From Bacteroides sp. 43_108 (GTDB lineage: Bacteria > Bacteroidota > Bacteroidia > Bacteroidales > Bacteroidaceae), in the NCBI GenBank assembly GCA_001915545.1, contig MNQS01000218.1, positions 1 through 11,816 on the forward strand: 11,816 nt of DNA, given 5' to 3'. Positions 6,981 to 11,816 of the stretch are shown here, one piece after another (position 1 is the stretch's first letter; the number at the start of each line of letters is the position of its first letter). The notes under the pieces are model-generated. The model saw nothing but the letters and a program-made list of their open reading frames with translations. It was not told the origin of the DNA and did not search any database. A program made the translations under genes and the position numbers.

Positions 6981-8108
6981 TTGACAGAGCAGGAAATCAT
7001 ATATACGATGGCTTTGACCCGAATAAAGGGTCTCGGACTAAGCAATTCGCGCATTCTGTACGAACGTATGGGGTGTGCGACTGCTGTATTCGACAATAGA
7101 AAGAATCTGCGTGATTTCATGCCAGATGTTTCAGACAAGCTTATAAAGGCCGTTTCTGACATAGATGAGGCTGTTGCACGTGCCGAACAGGAATTCGATT
7201 TTATCTCCCGCAACCACCTGCGCGTTCTATGTTTCAACGATTCCGATTACCCTTGGAGGCTTCGTGAGTGCGCTGATTCGCCTTTGGTTTTGTTTTATGC
7301 CGGTACTGCCGATCTCAATCATTCGCGCATCATCAGCATGGTTGGTACACGCCATTGCACAGAATACGGTCGTGACATCTGCAATAGCTTTATTACAGAC
7401 TTATGCCGATATTATCCCGATACCATAATTGTCAGCGGACTTGCTTACGGCATAGACATCAATGCCCATCGTTTTGCACTGTCCTCGGGTATGCCAACTG
7501 TTGCTGTATTGGCTCATGGTCTTGACCGAATATATCCTACGATGCATCGTCAGACGGCTTCCGACATGGTTGCACATGGCGGAGGTCTGTTGACCGAATA
7601 CATGAGTGCTACAAAGCCTGACAAAGGCAATTTCGTCAGACGCAACCGTATTGTTGCCGGCATGTGCGATGCAACAATCGTCGTCGAAAGCGCATCAAGC
7701 GGAGGCGCTCTCATAACTGCGGATCTTGCAACAAGCTATAATCGAGATGTTTTGGCTTTCCCAGGCAGAGTCTACGACCAATACAGCGAAGGGTGTAACG
7801 CGCTCATCCGTTCCGGTCGTGCTGCGCTTATTCAGTCGGCCGAAGACTTGATAAATGCCCTCTGCTGGAAGAACCCTCTTGAAACTTCATCGTCAGACCC
7901 CGTTCAGCAGGAGCTCTTTCCAGAGTTTTCACCTGAAGAACAGACTATAATAGATACCTTGAAATCAGTAGACGACAAACAAATTAATCAGATTGTAGTC
8001 GACACCAATATGCCTTACAGTAAAGTCAGTTCGTTGCTCTTCGAATTGGAGATGAAAGGCATCGTCCGCGTGCTTGGAGGGGCGCGCTATCGGTTGGTGC
8101 GTGGGTAA
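6981..8108 (+). CDS. dprA: DNA-processing protein DprA
   Basis: Loads RecA onto incoming single-stranded DNA in natural transformation and is widely kept in species not known to be competent. The 375-residue protein has an N-terminal helix-hairpin-helix-like segment (RIKGLGLSNSRILYERMG, about 14-31). The Rossmann-like core spans about 100-292 with SMVGTRHCTEYGRD (119-132), SGLAYGIDINAH (152-163), GGGLLTEY (200-207), RRNRIVAGM (220-228), ESASSGGALITADLA (236-250) and FPGRVYDQYSEGCN (260-273). A C-terminal winged-helix-like domain spans about 315-372. The frame has no ATG between the previous stop and codon 10. TTG at 6981 (LTEQEIIYT) is preferred because it keeps the N-terminal segment I recall in relatives; ATG at 7008 is the alternative. 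No clear terminator follows. Confidence 0.93.
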   Translation: MTEQEIIYTMALTRIKGLGLSNSRILYERMGCATAVFDNRKNLRDFMPDVSDKLIKAVSDIDEAVARAEQEFDFISRNHLRVLCFNDSDYPWRLRECADSPLVLFYAGTADLNHSRIISMVGTRHCTEYGRDICNSFITDLCRYYPDTIIVSGLAYGIDINAHRFALSSGMPTVAVLAHGLDRIYPTMHRQTASDMVAHGGGLLTEYMSATKPDKGNFVRRNRIVAGMCDATIVVESASSGGALITADLATSYNRDVLAFPGRVYDQYSEGCNALIRSGRAALIQSAEDLINALCWKNPLETSSSDPVQQELFPEFSPEEQTIIDTLKSVDDKQINQIVVDTNMPYSKVSSLLFELEMKGIVRVLGGARYRLVRG

Positions 8109-8166
8109 TGGCATTATTGGGAAAGAATTTTAATAGAAGAATTGATTTATATTATTTGTCGCAATA

Positions 8167-8199
8167 GCCTGCATTAATGGATTCCACAGGCATTTGTGG
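8167..8199 (+). other. Two mutually exclusive small hairpins before the repeat-protein gene
   Basis: GCCTG (8167-8171) can pair with CAGGC (8187-8191), and CCACA (8184-8188) can pair with TGTGG (8195-8199). The two share bases 8187-8188, so only one can form at a time. The first loop holds the palindrome CATTAATG (8172-8179). They lie 32-64 bases before the ATG at 8231. No convincing TAnnTTTG promoter was found in 8109-8230. The stems are only 5 bp, so a regulatory role is speculative. Confidence 0.25.
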
Positions 8200-8230
8200 T
8201 ATGTTAAACCGGGGGTCCTTATTTTAAATT

Positions 8231-11200
8231 ATGAGTGCAAAATTATTATGTAGAAATCTAAGAATTTTTTCTTCTTTGTATTTCAAGCGTTTTTATTGTT
8301 TTATTATTATGTCGTGCATATTGGGTGGCTTTGCTTATCCTTCAAATGTATGTACAATAGTTTCTCCTGAAGCCGGTAAATTGGTACTTCCTGCTGAGGC
8401 TTATGTGGCCACGAGGCTTAAAATTGTTGGAAATATAAATGCTCATGATTTTCAAACACTTAAAGATGTTACTATGAATCGCACTCGCGAATTAGATTTG
8501 TCAGAAGCTGTGATTCGTTATAGTACTGAAGATGGATGTTTTTCGCCGATAACGTCTGATTGGGTTGTTGGTAATGAGCCTACTAAAGATGAATATTATG
8601 CAAATACATTGCCTATACATGCTTTTACTGAGGTATGCGATAATTCTATAAGTAAATATCATTCAGGAAGTTCGTCTCTTGTTCGTATCATTTTACCTAA
8701 AAATATTGCATCAATTGAGACAGATGCGTTTCTGAAAATGTCAACTTTAGCCGAATTAGAGGTTCCCAAATACTCTGCGACTGCTACTAGTGTTGATAAT
8801 ATTGTTTATTCTAAGGATATGAGTACTTTAATCGGTATCGCACCGTGTTTTACAGGGGAACTGGAACTGAATTCTTTGACCAAAAATGTTGCTGAAGGTG
8901 TACTCAAGGATAAGGTAGTAAGTGGACTTGTAATAAGGTCTGCAGAGAAAGTTGAGTTCGGAAAGGATAATAATGCTGATATTGCTTATATTGTTTCTAG
9001 TAATTCTTATGATGATGTGTTTCCAGGTGTTGACTGCGTTAATGAAATAAATGAGATTGTTGTAAATGATGTTTCTGAGGGTATGTTGATGTCTGTTTTG
9101 GGCCAACAAGGCTTTTCTAGAAGTGATGTACGAAAACTTAAGGTTTTTGGTAGGCTTAATTCCGAAGATATGAGTTTCCTTTGCTCCCTTCCTCATCTTT
9201 ATCATTTAGATATTTCAGGATCGTCTTTTTCTGATGAAACTCTGACAATTTCATCAGAATCTTTGTGTACTATCAAGTTTCCATCAGGAAATTATCGTCT
9301 TTATATTAAGAGTTGCAAGTTTCTTGGTGGCGATCTTGTTGTTCCTGAGGGTGTGGTATCATTTAGTTGTCCGGACTTTAGATTTAGGTCATTGGTGATG
9401 CCTTCTACTTTAGTAAGTTGTGATAAATTGTCATCAACTTTTCTTCGTGATGCAGATTTTTCTGCTTGTGTAAAGTTGGAAGAATTGAATGTTTATGCTA
9501 AAGCATTGGAAAATATACAGTTACCGGTTAACTTGAGAAAAATAACAATCAATGCTCCAGTTGCACAATTGGAACTTCCAGATGCAATCGAGGAGTTGTC
9601 TTGTAGTGGAATAGAAGCTGAAACACTTGTTCTACCTAAATCTATATGCCGATTTGAAGATTCAAATAATATGATGTATCTTAGGTCTCTAGATGCATCA
9701 AATGCTAAAAAACTTGTTTATGTAGAACGAGCTTTGTCCGATTGTCCACGTCTCGAAACTGTAGATTTTACATCTAGTCCGTTAAAAACTTTTAAAGGCC
9801 TAGATGCTTCATTGTTGACCTCCGACATTGAAGGTGAGGTTTCTGTCGCTTTAGGCAATGGGTCTACACGTGCTGTTGTTGTTGGTGGCACAAGGTTTCC
9901 GGCATTGTCATATTCTTCTCTTAAGGCTTTATATCTTCCTTCTACAATAACGCAAATAAGTGGTCTTGATAATTGTGAAAAACTGGAGCAATTGGATCTT
10001 TTTAATTGTTATCAGCTTACATCGTTGTCTGGATTGAATAATGCAAGTTCTTTATCTATTCTTAAGTTGCCTGTAGCTCTTTCATCAATAGAGGGACTTT
10101 CTGGTTCTTCTTCTTTAAGTACGATATATTCTGCAGCATTTCAGCCTGCAATTTTTACTTCATCACCAGAAGAAGGACTTCTGGAACGTGTTTCGCTTTA
10201 CGTTCCTGATGACTATGTCGGAATATATCGTATGTCTGAGTATTGGGAAAAGTGTGCAAACATATACGAGGGTGGCTATTCTGTTGTCGTTTATACTGAT
10301 TTTGATGATACAAATCCCGTATATGGCTCAGGACTTTATGCTCACGGTGAAGCTGCCTCAATTTGTACAGATGAGACTATAGAAGAAAATTCTGTTATTA
10401 AGTTTGATTTTTTAAAGTGGACGGCTGATGGATATCCTGCTATGTATAGTGCAGAAGCTTCATTTGTACCAGAATCACATGTGAAATTTCATGCTTCTTA
10501 TGTTGGCCAAAAGCCTGATTTGGCCGCTGGTGACATTTATTTTTGTCTGAATGCTTCAGAACAGACAACCCATACCATAAGAATTTATTCTAGTTGTTTT
10601 GTTTATGACAAGAATGGTTGGGTTGCGTCAGGACCAGGAGAAATGTCGTTGAAACTTGAGCCTGGAGAGAATGAATTTGCTGTTGCAGGTGATAACATAT
10701 ACGATATAAATTTAAATTATAAGTATTACGAACAAAATGTTGATGTAAAGCTTGAAGATTTTGTCGTGAAGAACCCTGGTAACGTTAAGAATCTCGGAAT
10801 TGCTAAATTGAATGTTGAAACTTTTGATATAAATTCATTCGTATATCTAAATCAGTTTAATTGTCAGCGTAATCAATTGAATAAACTCGATTTAAATGGC
10901 TTGCACTATTTGGAATATTTAGATTGTTCTTTAAATAAACTTGATGATTTGGATTTGTCGGATTGTGTAAATTTGAAATATCTTTCTTGTTTAGCAAACA
11001 AATTACAGAAACTTGATGTTAAAAACTGCAGTCATTTGGAACAATTATATTGTTCAAATAATAAAATTGAAATATTAGAGAGTCTTAACCTTCCTAATTT
11101 GCAATATTTTAGTGGCGAAAACAATCATTTTGCCTTCTCGCAGATCTCTAATGATCTATATAGAGCTTATGTTAAAGATGATGACGAGGTGTCGCTGTTT

Positions 11201-11671
11201 TATTGTGATTTACCGTCAAATCAGCTTTATAAGGGGGATGTATTGGATCTTTCTAGAGAATTGTTTGACAAAGAAGGCAATCCTGTAGAGATTAGTATTA
11301 GTAGTTCGCATGACCCGTTACCATTGAATATTTCTGAAGGAATGTACAAATTTATTTCTGATGGAGATTATAAACTTGTTTTTACTAACAATGCTATGCC
11401 GGATATGGTTATTAATTCAAATTTCTGGGTAAATTATTCGAATGGAATAAATGATATTTTGACTGACATGAAAATTAATATAGAAGGTCTGAATGTAAAA
11501 ATATGTGGTCTGAATGAAAATACATATACTTCTATAGTTGATGCATCTGGAAATACAGTTGCAAGATGTTTTGGTTTTAATGCTGAATTTACAGTCAATA
11601 TGTCAGGTGTCTATATTATTAATTTTAGAAATGGGGATGAAACAGCATCGATTAAGGTGTTCTTGAAGTGA
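8231..11671 (+). CDS. Large exported mosaic leucine-rich-repeat protein (BspA-like)
   Basis: A 1146-residue predicted surface or secreted protein. The first 35 residues form a signal peptide with a long basic start and hydrophobic core FYCFIIMSCILGG, and a plausible cut after FA (35/36). Residues about 60-640 carry irregular leucine-rich segments of BspA (LRR_5) type, such as RELDLSEA (86-93), LVRIILPKNIASIETDAF (150-167) and LEQLDLFNC (585-593). They close with a segment typical of that family, VSLYVPDDYVGIYRMSEYW (654-672). Residues about 683-757 resemble a divergent InlB B-type repeat. Residues 873-969 are a separate array of 21-residue leucine-rich repeats. The last 75 residues (from NGINDI, 1071) resemble a Por-type C-terminal sorting domain. 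Such proteins usually bind host or matrix partners, but none can be named here. The gene is AT-rich with relaxed codon use compared with frdA/frdB. ATG 8231 is chosen; an internal ATG at 8309 would cut the signal peptide. Confidence 0.85.
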   Translation: MSAKLLCRNLRIFSSLYFKRFYCFIIMSCILGGFAYPSNVCTIVSPEAGKLVLPAEAYVATRLKIVGNINAHDFQTLKDVTMNRTRELDLSEAVIRYSTEDGCFSPITSDWVVGNEPTKDEYYANTLPIHAFTEVCDNSISKYHSGSSSLVRIILPKNIASIETDAFLKMSTLAELEVPKYSATATSVDNIVYSKDMSTLIGIAPCFTGELELNSLTKNVAEGVLKDKVVSGLVIRSAEKVEFGKDNNADIAYIVSSNSYDDVFPGVDCVNEINEIVVNDVSEGMLMSVLGQQGFSRSDVRKLKVFGRLNSEDMSFLCSLPHLYHLDISGSSFSDETLTISSESLCTIKFPSGNYRLYIKSCKFLGGDLVVPEGVVSFSCPDFRFRSLVMPSTLVSCDKLSSTFLRDADFSACVKLEELNVYAKALENIQLPVNLRKITINAPVAQLELPDAIEELSCSGIEAETLVLPKSICRFEDSNNMMYLRSLDASNAKKLVYVERALSDCPRLETVDFTSSPLKTFKGLDASLLTSDIEGEVSVALGNGSTRAVVVGGTRFPALSYSSLKALYLPSTITQISGLDNCEKLEQLDLFNCYQLTSLSGLNNASSLSILKLPVALSSIEGLSGSSSLSTIYSAAFQPAIFTSSPEEGLLERVSLYVPDDYVGIYRMSEYWEKCANIYEGGYSVVVYTDFDDTNPVYGSGLYAHGEAASICTDETIEENSVIKFDFLKWTADGYPAMYSAEASFVPESHVKFHASYVGQKPDLAAGDIYFCLNASEQTTHTIRIYSSCFVYDKNGWVASGPGEMSLKLEPGENEFAVAGDNIYDINLNYKYYEQNVDVKLEDFVVKNPGNVKNLGIAKLNVETFDINSFVYLNQFNCQRNQLNKLDLNGLHYLEYLDCSLNKLDDLDLSDCVNLKYLSCLANKLQKLDVKNCSHLEQLYCSNNKIEILESLNLPNLQYFSGENNHFAFSQISNDLYRAYVKDDDEVSLFYCDLPSNQLYKGDVLDLSRELFDKEGNPVEISISSSHDPLPLNISEGMYKFISDGDYKLVFTNNAMPDMVINSNFWVNYSNGINDILTDMKINIEGLNVKICGLNENTYTSIVDASGNTVARCFGFNAEFTVNMSGVYIINFRNGDETASIKVFLK
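10847..11137 (+). repeat. Array of 21-residue (63-base) leucine-rich repeats
   Basis: Within the large gene, residues 873-969 repeat with an exact 21-residue period, marked by Leu at 873, 894, 915, 936 and 957. The unit reads LxxLxCxxNxLxxLDLxxCxx, for example LEYLDCSLNKLDDLDLSDC. The Cys at unit position 6 is kept in the first four units and replaced by Ser in the fifth, which also breaks the pattern (GENNHF), as expected of a capping repeat. The DNA copies have diverged, so this is an old array rather than a recent expansion. Confidence 0.85.
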
Positions 11672-11687
11672 AAGGTGTAAATGGGGG

Positions 11688-11762
11688 TATTCTGTAAATT
11701 TTATAAAATCAGCCAACTAATTAGGGATATTCAGTAAATAGAATAAAATTAGCCAACTAATT
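11688..11762. repeat. Imperfect 35-base direct repeat, 40-base period
   Basis: Bases 11688-11722 and 11728-11762 agree at 30 of 35 positions. Both share TATTC-GTAAAT-ATAAAAT-AGCCAACTAATT. The final 12-mer AGCCAACTAATT is identical in both copies (11711-11722 and 11751-11762). The first copy starts 17 bases after the stop of the large gene. The second copy provides the 5' arm of the terminator that follows. Confidence 0.8.
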
Positions 11763-11797
11763 CATACACAAAGTGTTGCGAATTAGCTGGCTTTTTT
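11751..11797 (+). terminator. Terminator of the repeat-protein gene
   Basis: AGCCAACTAATT (11751-11762) pairs with AATTAGCTGGCT (11781-11792) over 11 of 12 positions, with one A-C mismatch. The 18-base loop can itself fold ACAC/GTGT. A run of six T (11792-11797) follows. Confidence 0.85.
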
Positions 11798-11806
11798 GTA
11801 TCTTTA
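11775..11806 (+). promoter_or_regulatory. Candidate promoter for a gene beyond the right edge
   Basis: GTTG (11775-11778), a 20-base spacer, then TATCTTTA (11799-11806), one mismatch from TAnnTTTG. The spacing equals that of the zupT and frdC promoters. It overlaps the terminator hairpin, and its gene would lie outside the window. Confidence 0.4.
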
Positions 11807-11816
11807 GGCATTCCCC

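Noticed and set aside
8309..8340. Possible lipoprotein start (MSC) in the repeat-protein signal sequence
   Set aside because: The residues after the Cys are hydrophobic (ILGGFA) and continue the signal core, unlike a mature lipoprotein N-terminus; cleavage after FA at residue 35 fits better.
8828..9205. 125-codon minus-strand frame inside the repeat-protein gene
   Set aside because: The translation is Ile/Asn/Lys rich, as expected from AT-rich antisense sequence; it has no promoter or domain.
10847..11137. Regular repeats considered as a CRISPR-like or DNA-level tandem array
   Set aside because: The periodicity is at protein level inside an intact frame, with diverged DNA units and no spacer structure; it is a leucine-rich-repeat array.

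Overview
The window looks like a piece of a Bacteroidales chromosome (Bacteroides/Prevotella type; the genus cannot be settled by reading). Four things point there. Promoters fit the Bacteroidetes pattern of TTG, about 20 bases, then TAnnTTTG. Start codons lack Shine-Dalgarno sequences. The succinate/fumarate oxidoreductase has the five-helix, multi-histidine single-anchor architecture. There is also a DUF5723-type barrel protein and a BspA-like leucine-rich-repeat surface protein. All confident genes are on the + strand.

Layout. Bases 1-1043 hold the 3' part of an outer-membrane beta-barrel gene that begins before the window, followed by a clear terminator. A 64-codon conserved-looking small gene follows (1291-1485), then a ZupT-type ZIP metal transporter (1594-2382); each has its own promoter. 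A 337-base gap (2383-2719) holds the zupT terminator, a perfect inverted repeat, a good promoter and a 43-codon leader frame. It leads into the three-gene frdCAB/sdhCAB operon (2720-6297): cytochrome b anchor, flavoprotein and iron-sulfur subunit. The operon ends in a very strong hairpin terminator.

Next comes a likely two-gene unit, a hotdog-fold acyl-CoA thioesterase (6525-6932) and DprA (6981-8108). The right third is one large, AT-rich gene (8231-11671) for an exported 1146-residue protein. It combines BspA-type leucine-rich repeats, an InlB-B-like segment, a second compact array of 21-residue leucine-rich repeats and a possible C-terminal sorting domain. Past its stop lies a 40-base-period direct repeat whose last unit forms the 5' arm of a terminator, and a candidate promoter for a gene beyond the window overlaps that terminator.

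Functional reading. The Frd/Sdh complex couples menaquinol to fumarate reduction, the usual route to succinate in anaerobic Bacteroidales, and its flavoprotein and iron-sulfur genes show the codon bias of highly expressed genes. The other genes are unrelated housekeeping or surface functions. I see no defence system, CRISPR array, transposase, tRNA or rRNA. The least explained parts are the regulatory leader of frdC, the mosaic repeat protein and the repeat block at the right edge.
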